Both the position numbers and the translations under genes were made by a program. A DNA stretch of 64,000 nt from Kribbella jiaozuonensis (GTDB lineage Bacteria; Actinomycetota; Actinomycetes; Propionibacteriales; Kribbellaceae). The notes beneath the pieces were generated by a model that saw only the letters and a program-made list of their open reading frames with translations, was not told the origin of the DNA and did not search any database. The stretch spans positions 1 to 64,000 of the forward strand of contig NZ_SZPZ01000001.1 of assembly GCF_005233875.1 (NCBI RefSeq). Direction: 5' to 3'. The first letter of the stretch is position 1. Every line of letters starts with the position of its first letter. This document shows, piece by piece, positions 16,584-25,672 of this stretch.

Positions 16584-17396
16584 ATGATGTGGGACATGGG
16601 CGGAGAGGTTGATGTTGACGGGTTGCAGTTCGACCCCGGGCTTTCCCGGCAGATCGAGTCGGTGTACACGACGCCGGATGTAGTCGAGCAGCGACGGGTG
16701 GTGCGGGCGGCCTTGGCGTTGCGGCCGGGGGACCGCGTGCTGGACGTCGGTGTGGGGCCGGGTCTGCTGGCGGCGGAGATGGCCGGTGAGGTCGGGCCGG
16801 ACGGGCGGATCTGCGGGATCGACATCAGCGAGAGCATGCTGGCGATCGCGGGTACCCGTACGGATGTCCCCGGCGGTCCCGGGATCGAACTGGAGCTGGC
16901 CTCGGCCGCACGGATCCCGCATCCGGCGGAGAGCTTCGACGTGGTCGTGTCGACTCAGGTCTTCGAGTACGTCGACGACGTGGCCCGCGCGCTCGAGGAG
17001 GTACGGCGGGTGCTCCGGCCGGCCGGTCGCGTCGTACTGCTCGACACGGACTGGGGTTCGCTGGTGTGGCGGTCGAGTGACGACGAGCGAATGGCCCGGG
17101 TGCTGACTGCCTTCGAGGACCATCTGGCCGATCCGCATCTGCCCCGGACGCTGGCCGACGTACTGGCCAGGTCCGGTTTCACCCTGACCCACGAGCAGGT
17201 GGTGCCGATCCTCAACACGGCGTACGACGCGCGCACGTACAGTGCCGGATTGATCGACATCGTGTCGGACTTCGTGCCCGGTCATGCCGGCGTGACGGAG
17301 GACGACGCGCGTGCCTGGGCGGACGATCTGCGGAGTCTGGGGCCGAGCTACTTCTTCAGCCTGAACAGGTATCTGTTCGTCGCGTCCGCACTGTGA
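16584..17396 (+). CDS. SAM-dependent methyltransferase
   Basis: A 270-residue class I methyltransferase. The SAM-binding glycine motif is VLDVGVGPGLLAAEM (about residue 53). Motif II is in GRICGIDISESMLAIA, and the IPHPAESFDVVVSTQVFEYVDD segment corresponds to motifs III-IV. The C-terminal part is a family-variable cap that probably holds the substrate. The start may be ATG 16584, 16587 or 16596. It is divergent from the APH-type kinase with about 76 bp between the starts. The substrate cannot be assigned. Confidence 0.88.
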   Translation: MMWDMGGEVDVDGLQFDPGLSRQIESVYTTPDVVEQRRVVRAALALRPGDRVLDVGVGPGLLAAEMAGEVGPDGRICGIDISESMLAIAGTRTDVPGGPGIELELASAARIPHPAESFDVVVSTQVFEYVDDVARALEEVRRVLRPAGRVVLLDTDWGSLVWRSSDDERMARVLTAFEDHLADPHLPRTLADVLARSGFTLTHEQVVPILNTAYDARTYSAGLIDIVSDFVPGHAGVTEDDARAWADDLRSLGPSYFFSLNRYLFVASAL

Positions 17397-17406
17397 GACC
17401 CCGTAC

Positions 17407-17476
17407 CCCGGCGGGTGCATCCTGGGAGAGACACACCCGCCGGGCCGGTCGTTCTCCCGCCCCTCAGTGGGAGAAC
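17407..17476. terminator. Two tandem hairpins after the methyltransferase gene
   Basis: The first hairpin is a perfect 11-bp stem, CCCGGCGGGTG (17407-17417) with CACCCGCCGGG (17434-17444). The second pairs GTTCTCCC (17451-17458) with GGGAGAAC (17469-17476). They start 11 bp after the stop at 17396. The rest of the roughly 310-bp gap to 17711 shows no gene or other clear signal. Confidence 0.75.
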
Positions 17477-17710
17477 TCGCGGCTCGGTGAACACCACCCA
17501 TGCCCGAATGGCACTGACCGAACCGCGGGACCACCTACAGGTACCCCAGGTCGCGGGTTCGCACACACCCCGGCACGCTGAGCGGACGGAAAACTTCACG
17601 TTCCTCAAACCTTTGCCGCTGGTTGCCTGACCTGGCAGCCTCCTACCCTGGATGACGATTTCGCCCGCCGGGGGTCGGCGCGCGATCGATCAGGGGGAAG
17701 GAACGGGGTT

Positions 17711-17830
17711 ATGCCGGAAGTGTTCGACGACGAGTTGACCGACGACGAGCTGGACCAGCTGGAGGCGCTCGGCGCCGCCGAGGACGCGGAGCTGATCCTC
17801 GGCCCGGCGACCGGGGATAAAGATGCCTGA
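17711..17830 (+). CDS. Short acidic ORF coupled to the M15-like peptidase gene
   Basis: A 39-codon frame beginning ATG 17711 and ending TGA 17828-17830. The product is very acidic, with repeated DDEL units (VFDDELTDDELDQLEALG) and a short GPATGDKDA tail. A good ribosome-binding site (GGGGGAAGGA) lies upstream. Its stop overlaps the ATG of the peptidase gene at 17823 by 8 bases, the arrangement of a translationally coupled pair. No homologue recognised. It could be a leader peptide that sets peptidase expression, or a small inhibitor or partner; both are inference. Confidence 0.6.
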   Translation: MPEVFDDELTDDELDQLEALGAAEDAELILGPATGDKDA

Positions 17831-18575
17831 GGCAAGGATTTCCTGGCGCGGCGTCACGATGAACAGACGGACGGTGGCGATGGTCGAGGCCGCCGAGCAG
17901 TTGTACAAGTCCAAGTTCGCGATCCTGCAGGGCTCGTACAACAAGGGTGGTGTGGAGGCGTCGGCGGGTACGCACGACGGCGGCGGCGCGGTCGACATCG
18001 ACGTACGGACGAAGAGCGCCGCGCAGCGGGTCGCGGTGGTGAAGGCGATGCGCGCGGTCGGGTTCGCCGCGTGGCTGCGGACGCCGGCGCAGGGCAACTG
18101 GCCGTACCACGTGCACGGGATCGCGGTCGGCGACAAGGACCTGTCCCGCGGCGCGGCGGTCCAGGTGACGGAGTACCACCGCAAGCTCAACGGGCTGGCC
18201 AACCGGGGCAAGGACGACGGGCCGCCCGGGTACTACGGGATGACCTGGGAGCTGTACCTGAAGGCACACCCGCCGAAGCAGCCGGTGCCGGACTCGACGA
18301 TCTCGCTGGCCGCGATGGCGTACGCGCGGACGCACGACGCGATGACCGGGGTGTGGGGCGCGGATCGGGCCCGGGTGATCGCGTGGGCGGCGCATCCGCG
18401 GGTCGGCGCGATCACCAAGGCTGAGACCGTCCCGGCGGCGGGCGTGCCGTGGCACCTGCACTTCCAGCGGGTGATCCGGAAGGTGCAGCTGCACTTCAAG
18501 CTCGAGGTGACCGGGATCTTCAACAACTCGGTCGCCGCGGTGATGAAGCGGTACGGATACACCATCGTTGCCTGA
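17823..18575 (+). CDS. M15-like peptidoglycan peptidase with C-terminal binding-domain-like segment
   Basis: A 250-residue protein. The zinc-site pattern of hedgehog/DD-peptidase folds is visible: SAGTHDGGGAVDID (about residues 41-54, ligands His and Asp) and YHVHGIAVGD (about residue 96). The C-terminal about 40 residues (VQLHFKLEVTGIFNNSVAAVMKRYGY) resemble a peptidoglycan-binding type 1 repeat. No signal peptide is visible, so export may use holin-like or other routes, or the start may be wrong. Phage endolysins share this layout, but no phage genes are nearby. Coupled to the 39-residue ORF upstream. Confidence 0.75.
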   Translation: MPEARISWRGVTMNRRTVAMVEAAEQLYKSKFAILQGSYNKGGVEASAGTHDGGGAVDIDVRTKSAAQRVAVVKAMRAVGFAAWLRTPAQGNWPYHVHGIAVGDKDLSRGAAVQVTEYHRKLNGLANRGKDDGPPGYYGMTWELYLKAHPPKQPVPDSTISLAAMAYARTHDAMTGVWGADRARVIAWAAHPRVGAITKAETVPAAGVPWHLHFQRVIRKVQLHFKLEVTGIFNNSVAAVMKRYGYTIVA

Positions 18576-18588
18576 CGTCAGACATGGG

Positions 18589-18622
18589 CAAGGCCCCACC
18601 GGTAGCAGCCGGTGGGGCCTTG
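18589..18622 (+). terminator. Strong hairpin terminator
   Basis: CAAGGCCCCACCGG (18589-18602) pairs perfectly with CCGGTGGGGCCTTG (18609-18622) around the six-base loop TAGCAG. It begins 14 bp after the peptidase stop. A weak T-rich end (TTGGT) follows. Confidence 0.88.
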
Positions 18623-18717
18623 TTGGTCCACTACCGCCCGGGCATCCCCGGTGCAGCTGTGGAGGTGGAGAGCGGAACCGACGCCGATGCAGGGGTCAAG
18701 ACGTCAGCTCCGCTTGT

Positions 18718-19044
18718 CTATGGAGTTGTCACTACCGAGTCGACCGTCCAGACCTGCGCCTGGTGGAACTCGAGGTGCTGCCGCATCTCCGCCGGCGCAC
18801 CGACCGATCCGAGATGGTTCATGGTCGGCACGACGACCGCTCGGACGTCGGACCGCTTCACTTCGTCGAGCAATGCGTGGAAAGCAGCGGACTCGGCCGC
18901 ATCGCGCTCGGTGTAGACGGTGCCGAGGGTGAATCCCTCCGCGCTGGCGAAGGCGGCGAGTGAATCGGTCGCCGCGGCCAGCTCCTCCGCGCAGCTCAGC
19001 GCGTCGGCCCGTACATACCCGAGCAGCGTCGGCCGGGTGGTCAT
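18718..19044 (-). CDS. Stand-alone resolvase N-terminal-like domain, catalytic Ser apparently lost
   Basis: A 108-residue protein with the outline of the serine-recombinase catalytic fold: LLGYVRADAL at the start, SLAAFASAEGFTLGTVYTERD, then FHALLDEVKRSDVRAVVVPTMNHLG. In active enzymes the first strand reads Y-x-R-x-S; here the Ser position reads Asp (YVRAD), and the DNA-binding part is absent. It is therefore probably not a recombinase but a reused domain. Its start overlaps the stop of the 61-residue gene upstream by 4 bases, so they form an operon. Function unknown. Confidence 0.7.
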   Translation of the reverse strand: MTTRPTLLGYVRADALSCAEELAAATDSLAAFASAEGFTLGTVYTERDAAESAAFHALLDEVKRSDVRAVVVPTMNHLGSVGAPAEMRQHLEFHQAQVWTVDSVVTTP

Positions 19045-19226
19045 CGTTCTGCCGTGTCCACCAGCACCGGCTCGCTCGTCACCCGGAGGGACGCGAACCG
19101 CCGACGCATGGCTTCCTCGTACTGCCCGGCCTGCTCCACGCTGGTGGTGTGGTCCGCAATGGGATGTCCGCCGAACCAGACCCGCACCCGACGGTGCGTT
19201 GCGGGGGTCTCGAGCGTCTCGGTCAT
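19041..19226 (-). CDS. Small protein upstream of the resolvase-like gene, function unknown
   Basis: A 61-residue soluble protein: RRVRVWFGGHPIADHTTSVEQAG followed by YEEAMRRRFASLRVTSEPVLV. Short proteins of this look occur in actinomycete genomes beside regulatory or resolvase-like genes, but I cannot name a family. An ATGA overlap with the next gene argues that it is really translated. A poor initiation context leaves the exact start somewhat open. Confidence 0.6.
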   Translation of the reverse strand: MTETLETPATHRRVRVWFGGHPIADHTTSVEQAGQYEEAMRRRFASLRVTSEPVLVDTAER

Positions 19227-19603
19227 CGCGGTTCCTTCAGCAGTGTGTGGTTGGCCCCGAACGGCTTTGTCCGGCGCTGAGTAAAGAACACAACATCGGC
19301 GGGCCCTTCGGAACAGTTTGGAAGGGACCTTTACAGAGGCCTAACGCAGAGTAGGGAAACCCTACGAACGCGCAGGTCAACGGCCACTCCGACCAGTACC
19401 CGGGGATCCGGGAAACCATGTCAAGAATGTTTGCAGCAATGTGCCGATAACGATTCGGAGACGCCGTGGGGTATTCAACCAGAGCTAAAACCTATGACGT
19501 CCTGCTAACCGTTTGCACCGACCTGCTTACGCACCGAAACGGCCGCGACAACAATTCCCAGCACGGCGGCCGCCAACGGTACCGCCAGCCCGGTGTGACG
19601 CGG
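19227..19603. other. Gap without a clear gene
   Basis: About 375 bp between two minus-strand genes. It should hold the promoter of the 19041/18718 pair. Reading on past the MFS stop at 19604, the same minus frame continues open for 32 codons to a TAG at 19505-19507 and contains a hydrophobic run (LAAAVLGIVVAAVSV). This may be chance, readthrough or a decayed C-terminus. I see no RNA gene or repeat here. Confidence 0.4.
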
Positions 19604-20779
19604 TCAGGTCTTCCGCGTGAAGCTTGCTGGGTGACGCGGTACGACGACAAGCGTGAGGGCTGCTGCGCAGACGGCTAGCGCTGCGATGAGGTTGAGGGTC
19701 AGGGGTAGGTGGAGGACGAGCGTCATCGCGGGAGCGCCGAGGGCGCCGATCAGCAGGGCCAGTGAGTCGGCGGCGAAGAAGAGTGCGCCGACGCTCGCCA
19801 GGACGGCGGTTGGTGCGGTCCGCTGGATCGTGGTCTGGACGGTGATCAGCAGGATGCTGCCGGGCAGGCCGATCAGGACTGCGGCAGCGACGGCTATCGG
19901 GACGCTGGGCGCGTTGAACAGGGCGAAGTACGCCAGGGCTGTGACGAACTGGGTGAGGGTGAGCAGCTCGCGGGTGCCGAGGAGTCGGGCGGCCTTCGTG
20001 CTCAGGGCGGCGCCGATGAGGTAGCCGGCGCCGAGGCCGGAGATCAGGTAGCCGACGACGTACCCGGGGGCGTGCAGGCGATCGACGGTGAACGGTACGA
20101 GGAGCGCGGTGAGGCCGGCGTTCGCGGTGAGGAAGACGGTCTGGCCGATGAGGATGCCGCGGAGCGCTGGGTGCCTGACGGCAGCGCTGAGTCCTTCGAG
20201 GGGCCGCGGTGGTACGCCGGTGGTGGGGTGCCGGCGGGTCCGGACTGTCGCGATGGTTGCCGCTGACAACAAATAGCTGATGATGTCGACGATCAGCACG
20301 AACTTGATCCCGGGACCGGCCAGCAGGAGCGCGCCGAGCGGCGGTGCGGCCAGCCGGATCGCGCTGCTAGTGACGGCGTTGATGGAGTTGGCTGTTGCGA
20401 GTTCCTTGCCCGTGCCGACGACGGCCGGGAGCAGGGCGCGTACGGCGGGGCGGAAGACCGTGGTCGCGGTGTTCTCGAGCAGGATCGCGAGGTAGATCAG
20501 CCAGACATGATCCCGGTCGGCGAACAGGATCTGTCCGACCGCGGCGGCGCTGGCCAGATCTGCGATCCACATCGCCCGGGCCAGGTCCCAGCGATCCAGC
20601 AGTACGCCGGCCCAGGGCCCGATCAGCAACGCCGGAAGGGCTTCCAGGGCCAAGGTCAGTCCGGTCGCGACCGTCGAGCCGGTCAGCGCGAACACGTAGA
20701 ACGGGATCGCCACGATCAGCAGCCAGGACCCGATGCCCGACACCGCGCCGCTGAACCAGAGTCTCCGGAAATCTCTCAC
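19604..20779 (-). CDS. MFS transporter, probable exporter
   Basis: A 391-residue major-facilitator protein with about twelve hydrophobic segments. It has FRRLWFSGAVSGIGSWLLIVAIPFYV as first helix, GPWAGVLLDRWDLARAM as the inter-helix loop 2/3 signature and a second half beginning near IRGILIG-type sequence. This outline fits the MFS group of drug/macrolide efflux-like proteins. The start is GTG 20779. It is divergent from the XRE regulator at 20827 with only 47 bp between, so that regulator probably controls it. The substrate is unknown. Confidence 0.9.
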   Translation of the reverse strand: MRDFRRLWFSGAVSGIGSWLLIVAIPFYVFALTGSTVATGLTLALEALPALLIGPWAGVLLDRWDLARAMWIADLASAAAVGQILFADRDHVWLIYLAILLENTATTVFRPAVRALLPAVVGTGKELATANSINAVTSSAIRLAAPPLGALLLAGPGIKFVLIVDIISYLLSAATIATVRTRRHPTTGVPPRPLEGLSAAVRHPALRGILIGQTVFLTANAGLTALLVPFTVDRLHAPGYVVGYLISGLGAGYLIGAALSTKAARLLGTRELLTLTQFVTALAYFALFNAPSVPIAVAAAVLIGLPGSILLITVQTTIQRTAPTAVLASVGALFFAADSLALLIGALGAPAMTLVLHLPLTLNLIAALAVCAAALTLVVVPRHPASFTRKT

Positions 20780-20826
20780 GACGCCGGAATCTATCCTCTA
20801 GAAATAGACAACGGCAAGAGTGTTCT

Positions 20827-21258
20827 GTGAAGATAGTGCTCGTGGAGTTGGGCGAAGTACTGCGCGACCGTCGGAAGGCGGCCGGGCGGACCATCGCGTC
20901 CGTGGCCGTCGACGCCGGTCTGTCCGTCCCGTACATCGCGAACCTGGAGAACGGCCGGGGCAATCCCACGGTCGCCGCGCTGGATCGGCTCGCGACGGCG
21001 CTGGGCGCGCAGCTCGAGGTGCGGATCGGGGAGGACGTGCCGCCTCCTGCCGTGTCGGTCGGGGCCGAGTTGGTGTCGGACTCTGATCGGGCCGACTCGG
21101 TTGTGGCTGCGCTCGCTGATGGCAGGTCGCGCGCGGCTGTCCGGCGCGAGTTGATCGCGACGCTCGACTCGCTCGGTGTGTTGCTGGGTCGTCCGCCGGA
21201 CGCGGCCGACCTGGGCCGGCTGCTCGACCTGCTCGTGCTATCCGGTCGCGGGCTGTGA
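20827..21258 (+). CDS. XRE-family helix-turn-helix regulator
   Basis: A 143-residue regulator. The DNA-binding domain (about residues 8-65) is LGEVLRDRRKAAGRTIASVAVDAGLSVPYIANLENGRGNPTVAALDRLATAL, a full XRE fold. The rest is helical and of unknown role. The start could be GTG 20827 or GTG 20842. It faces away from the MFS gene; the shared 47-bp gap contains an AT-rich CTATCCTCTAGAAATAG stretch that could hold promoter and operator. Local control of the transporter is inferred. Confidence 0.88.
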   Translation: MKIVLVELGEVLRDRRKAAGRTIASVAVDAGLSVPYIANLENGRGNPTVAALDRLATALGAQLEVRIGEDVPPPAVSVGAELVSDSDRADSVVAALADGRSRAAVRRELIATLDSLGVLLGRPPDAADLGRLLDLLVLSGRGL

Positions 21259-21282
21259 TCGGCGCATCGTAGGGTCCGGGTC

Positions 21283-22059
21283 ATGGAGATCGGTGCGCGG
21301 ATCGCCGCGGCTCAGTTGACCGGTTCGGCGCGGTCGAAGCGGCAGGTGATCGCGGGACCGTTGGCGGGCATGTTGCACGACGACGACACCTGGTACCTGT
21401 CCGGCGTACTCGCGGCTGACCCTGGGCGACCGTTCGATCCGGACGAGATCCCGTGGGCGATCGAGACGATCCGCCAGGCGTTCGCGGCCGAAGGGCGCTG
21501 GGTGCACGCCGAGTTCGTCGACGAGGCGAACCCCGGCCTGGCCGAGGCCCTCGCGGCGGAGGGCATGACGATCGTGTCCCACCTCCCGCTGCTCGTGGTC
21601 GAGCCGGGCAGTTTGATCGTTCCCGACCTCCCGGAGGGTGTTTCCGTTCGCGTCGTGTCGTCGCCCGAGGAACAGGCCGTGGCGAATGCGCTTGCCGCGG
21701 AGGCGTACGAGATGGACAACGCCGACTTCGCGTACAAGCCGGATCCTGCGGACGGCGGCGCGGTGATCGTTTACGTGGACGACGTACCGGCTGCCACCGC
21801 GGCGTGGACCGCGGTCGCCGACGAGGTCTCGGAGGTCGCCGGCGTGGGCACGATCCACAGCCATCGGCGGCGCGGACGGGGCGGAATCGCAACGGCACAC
21901 GCGACTCTTAACGCCTTCGGGCTGGGCGGCGCAACCCTTGCCTGGCTCACGCCGGGCGACGACGGTGCGGACCGCGTGTACCGCCGCCTCGGCTATGCGC
22001 CGCGGGCTACCGCCGTACACCTGGGCGATCCTGGCGGCCACCTGGCTGACTTGCGGTGA
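21283..22059 (+). CDS. GNAT-family N-acetyltransferase
   Basis: A 258-residue protein. The acetyl-CoA-binding motif A lies near residues 188-215 (VAGVGTIHSHRRRGRGGIATAHATLNAF), with the R/Q-x-x-G-x-G/A pattern as RRGRGG, and the following DDGADRVYRRLGY is the usual motif B. The first about 120 residues are a second, divergent half, common in two-part GNAT proteins. The acceptor is unknown. Its stop directly abuts the convergent reductase stop. Confidence 0.83.
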   Translation: MEIGARIAAAQLTGSARSKRQVIAGPLAGMLHDDDTWYLSGVLAADPGRPFDPDEIPWAIETIRQAFAAEGRWVHAEFVDEANPGLAEALAAEGMTIVSHLPLLVVEPGSLIVPDLPEGVSVRVVSSPEEQAVANALAAEAYEMDNADFAYKPDPADGGAVIVYVDDVPAATAAWTAVADEVSEVAGVGTIHSHRRRGRGGIATAHATLNAFGLGGATLAWLTPGDDGADRVYRRLGYAPRATAVHLGDPGGHLADLR

Positions 22060-22593
22060 CTACGGGCGGTACGTGAGCAGGACGACACCGCTGGGGAAGG
22101 TCGTGCTGCTTGTCAACGTCAGGGTCTGAGGTGAGCCGTCGGGGAAGAGGCGTTGGCCGGTGGCGACGACCGTCGGGTAGATGAAGAGGCGGTACTCGTC
22201 GACCAGGTTCGCGGCGATGAGTTGGTGGGTGAGGTCGATGCTGCCGGTGCAGACGATGTCTCTGCCGGGGTTCTCCTTCAGTCGACGGACCTCGTCGAGG
22301 TTGCGGAGGATCGTGGTCGGCTTCCAGCCCGGCTCCTGCAGGGTCGAGCTCACGACGTACTTCTGCACCTGGTTGAGGTACGCCGAGACGCCGGTCGGGT
22401 CGTCCGTCTGCGCGGGCCAGAAGCCGCGCATCTGCTCGAACGTCACGCGACCGGTGAGGAACGCGTCCGCCCGCGCCATCTGCTCGCGCAGCGCCTCGAG
22501 CACCTCGGGACCACCGTCGGCAGGTCCGAACCAGTCACCCGCCTCGATAACACCGTCGACGGTGATGTTCTGGGTGACGATCAGGTCGCGCAT
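22060..22593 (-). CDS. Dihydrofolate reductase-like (RibD_C) family protein
   Basis: A 177-residue NADPH-dependent reductase-fold protein. It starts MRDLIVTQNITVDGVIEAGDWFG, then LTGRVTFEQMRGFWP, a central PGWKPTTIL-type segment, GRDIVCTGSIDLTHQLIAANLVDEYRL and the closing FPDGSPQTLTL. These are standard for the YyaP/RibD C-terminal group. The start at 22593 is supported by GGAGGAG upstream. It is not a housekeeping folA. The real substrate of this group is mostly unknown. Confidence 0.85.
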   Translation of the reverse strand: MRDLIVTQNITVDGVIEAGDWFGPADGGPEVLEALREQMARADAFLTGRVTFEQMRGFWPAQTDDPTGVSAYLNQVQKYVVSSTLQEPGWKPTTILRNLDEVRRLKENPGRDIVCTGSIDLTHQLIAANLVDEYRLFIYPTVVATGQRLFPDGSPQTLTLTSSTTFPSGVVLLTYRP

Positions 22594-22651
22594 CAGACTC
22601 CTCCTGGTTGGATTCACCTGGTACGTCGGACCCGGCCGTCACCCTTCGACA

Positions 22652-25135
22652 TCAGCGAACTGTGAATCCTGCGTTCCGGAATGCTTCGGCGAGCGACGTC
22701 TCGTCCATCGGAGTCTCGGCCTGCTTGCCACCACGACCCTGACCGCCCTGACCACCGGGCTTCCCGCCGCGACCGTTGCCTTGCCCACCACGACCGCCGC
22801 CCTGACCGCCTGGGCCGCGGCCCTGGTCGCCCGAGCCGCCTCGTCCTTGGCCACCCTGACCACGGCCGCCGCCTTGACCGCGACCGCCTTGGCCGCCTTG
22901 GCCGCCGCCCTGGTTTCCGCCAGACCGAGCCCCGCGATCACCGGGCCGCCCGCCGCCGGTACCCGGCTCGTCGTCCAGACGCAGCGTGAGGGAGATCCGC
23001 TGGCGCGGGATATCCACCTCGAGCACCTTCACCTTGACGATGTCGCCCGGCTTGACCACCTCGCGCGGGTCCTTGACGAAGTTCTTCGACAGCGCGGACA
23101 CATGGGCCAACCCGTCCTGATGCACGCCGATATCGATGAACGCCCCGAACGCGGCCACGTTGGTGACCTGACCCTCCAGCCGCATCCCCGGCTTCAGGTC
23201 AGCGATCTTGTCCACACCCTCGGCGAACACCGCGGTCTTGAACGCCGGCCGCGGGTCACGCCCTGGCTTCTCCAGCTCGGCCAGGATGTCCGTCACGGTC
23301 GGCAGACCGAACATGTCGTCAACGAAGTCCGCCGCCTTCAGCCGCTTCAGCTCCGACGACCCGATCAGCGACTTCACGTCCGACCCGGTCGCGTCGAGGA
23401 TCCGGCGTACGACGGGGTAGGCCTCGGGGTGCACGCTGGACGTGTCGAGCGGGTCGTCGCCGCCGGGGATCCGGAGGAACCCGGCCGCCTGCTCGAACGC
23501 CTTCGGGCCGAGGCGTGCGACCTCGCGCAGCGCCGTACGCGACTTGAACGGGCCGTTGACGTCGCGGTGCTGGACGATGTTGTCGGCCAGGCCCGGCGTG
23601 ATGCCCGAGACCCGGGTGAGGAGCGGCGCGGACGCGGTGTTGAGGTCGACGCCGACCGCGTTCACACAGTCCTCGACGACCGCGTCGAGCGAGCGGGACA
23701 GCGAGTTCTCCGGGAGGTCGTGCTGGTACTGGCCGACGCCGATCGACTTCGGATCGATCTTCACCAGCTCGGCCAGCGGGTCCTGCAACCGGCGCGCGAT
23801 CGAGACCGCGCCGCGGAGCGACACGTCCATCCCGGGCAGCTCCTGGGACGCGAACGCGGACGCCGAGTAGACCGACGCGCCGGCCTCGGACACGACGGCC
23901 TTGGTGAGCTTGAGCTCGGGGTGCTTGGCGATCAGCTCGCCGGCCAGCTTGTCCGTCTCGCGTGACGCCGTACCGTTGCCGATGGCAATCAGTTCGACGT
24001 TGTGTGCGGCGGCGAGCTGGGCCAGGGTTGCGATCGACTTGTCCCACTGGTTCTGCGGGACGTGCGGGTAGATCACGCCGGTGTTGACGACCTTGCCGGT
24101 GGCGTCGACGATCGCGACCTTCACGCCGGTACGGAAGCCCGGGTCGAGGCCCATCGTCGCGCGGGTGCCGGCCGGGGCGGCCAGCAGCAGGTCGCGCAAG
24201 TTGGCCGCGAACACCCGGATCGCCTCGTCCTCGGCGACCTGCCGGAGCCGCATCCGCAGGTCGATGCCGAGATGCACCAGGATCTTGGTCCGCCAGGCCC
24301 AGCGAACCGTCTCGACCAGCCACTTGTCCGCCGGGCGGCCCTGGTTCTCGACGCCGACCTTGCGGGCGATGGTCGTCTCGTACTCCGTCGGTCCGTCGAC
24401 CTCCACACCCGCGGGCAGCGGCTCGACGGAGACCGTCAGCACGTCCTCCTTCTCGCCGCGGAACAGCGCGAGGATCCGGTGCGACGGCATCTTCGTGAAC
24501 GGCTCGTCGAAGTCGAAGTAGTCGGAGAACTTCGCGCCGTCGGTCTCCTTGCCTTCCCGTACGGCGGAGGCCAGCCGGCCCTGCTCCCACAGGCGCTCGC
24601 GCAAATCACCGATCAGGTCGGCATCCTCGGCGAACCGCTCGACGAGGATCGCGCGGGCACCGTCGAGCGCGGCCTGCGGGTCGGGCACCTCGGCGTTGAC
24701 GAACACCGCCGCCGCGGCGAACGGCTCGACGTCCGGGTCGGACATGAGCCCATCGGCGAGCGGCTCCAGACCGTTCTCCCGGGCGATCATCGCCTTGGTC
24801 CGGCGCTTCGGCTTGAACGGCAGGTAGATGTCCTCGAGCCGGGACTTGGTGTCCGCGGCGAGGATCGAGGCCTTCAGCGCGTCGTCGAGCTTGCCCTGGC
24901 TCTCGATCGACTCCAGCACGGTCTGCCGGCGCTCCTCGAGCTCACGCAGATACCGCAGGCGCTCCTCGAGTGTGCGCAGCTGCGCGTCGTCGAGCTCTCC
25001 GGTGACCTCTTTCCGGTACCGCGCGATGAACGGGACGGTAGATCCTTCGTCGAGCAAGCCCACTGCCGCCCGCACCTGGTTCTCACCCACCTCGAGCTCA
25101 TCCGCGATCCGCCGCTCGATCGACTGCACCACCAC
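22652..25135 (-). CDS. tex: Tex family RNA-binding transcription accessory protein
   Basis: An 827-residue nucleic-acid-binding protein. Order of domains: N-terminal helical Tex region ([26 protein letters not shown]), YqgF/RNase H-like domain ([19 protein letters not shown], about residue 330), helix-hairpin-helix segments ([21 protein letters not shown]), and an S1 domain near residues 645-720 ([21 protein letters not shown]). After S1 a Gly/Arg/Gln-rich tail of about 80 residues ends in [18 protein letters not shown]. Three tandem GTG codons begin the frame; 25135 is preferred because AGAGGGGAA lies about seven bases upstream. Confidence 0.93.
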   Translation of the reverse strand: MVVQSIERRIADELEVGENQVRAAVGLLDEGSTVPFIARYRKEVTGELDDAQLRTLEERLRYLRELEERRQTVLESIESQGKLDDALKASILAADTKSRLEDIYLPFKPKRRTKAMIARENGLEPLADGLMSDPDVEPFAAAAVFVNAEVPDPQAALDGARAILVERFAEDADLIGDLRERLWEQGRLASAVREGKETDGAKFSDYFDFDEPFTKMPSHRILALFRGEKEDVLTVSVEPLPAGVEVDGPTEYETTIARKVGVENQGRPADKWLVETVRWAWRTKILVHLGIDLRMRLRQVAEDEAIRVFAANLRDLLLAAPAGTRATMGLDPGFRTGVKVAIVDATGKVVNTGVIYPHVPQNQWDKSIATLAQLAAAHNVELIAIGNGTASRETDKLAGELIAKHPELKLTKAVVSEAGASVYSASAFASQELPGMDVSLRGAVSIARRLQDPLAELVKIDPKSIGVGQYQHDLPENSLSRSLDAVVEDCVNAVGVDLNTASAPLLTRVSGITPGLADNIVQHRDVNGPFKSRTALREVARLGPKAFEQAAGFLRIPGGDDPLDTSSVHPEAYPVVRRILDATGSDVKSLIGSSELKRLKAADFVDDMFGLPTVTDILAELEKPGRDPRPAFKTAVFAEGVDKIADLKPGMRLEGQVTNVAAFGAFIDIGVHQDGLAHVSALSKNFVKDPREVVKPGDIVKVKVLEVDIPRQRISLTLRLDDEPGTGGGRPGDRGARSGGNQGGGQGGQGGRGQGGGRGQGGQGRGGSGDQGRGPGGQGGGRGGQGNGRGGKPGGQGGQGRGGKQAETPMDETSLAEAFRNAGFTVR

Positions 25136-25282
25136 TGTCCGATTCCCCTCTACCGACAAACCCGCCGAACATTCTGCCCCGGCCGGGCTCCATATCCTTC
25201 CCCATCCCACCCCCCACCCCGAAACCCGTCCCACCCCACCTGTGGACAACCCCATGCGATCATCACATCGGGGAGGAATCAC

Positions 25283-25672
25283 ATGGGGCAGTTCGACAGC
25301 TACATCGACCGTAAGGCGGCCGCTCCGCCCGGGGTGGTCCGGGCGTTCTGTCTGGTGGCGCCCGTGTTCATGATCATCCAGGCCGTCGGCAGCCACCGCC
25401 TCGAGGACATTCTGATGGCCGGCTTCGGCGTAGTCCTGTTTCTGCCGTCCGGGATCGCACCCAGGTGGTATCGCGCACGCCTGGCCGCCTTGCAGAACCA
25501 CCTGGTTCTCGGCGCCGTCTTTACGTTCAGCCTGATGCTCTGCGTGCTCTTCATACTCCTCGCAACATTCTTCAACCGGTCGACCAGCATCTACATCGCC
25601 ACCCCTGTCGCGCTCGTCCTCACAACCGCAGCCGCCGTCCGCCAACACACCCGCCTCCGAGCCACCAAGTGA
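25283..25672 (+). CDS. Small four-span membrane protein, function unknown
   Basis: A 129-residue protein with about four hydrophobic segments ([77 protein letters not shown]) and a basic end. GGGAGGAAT precedes ATG 25283. It overlaps the next frame by 4 bases (GTGA), so the pair is co-translated. It is divergent from tex. I recognise no family. Confidence 0.7.
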   Translation: MGQFDSYIDRKAAAPPGVVRAFCLVAPVFMIIQAVGSHRLEDILMAGFGVVLFLPSGIAPRWYRARLAALQNHLVLGAVFTFSLMLCVLFILLATFFNRSTSIYIATPVALVLTTAAAVRQHTRLRATK

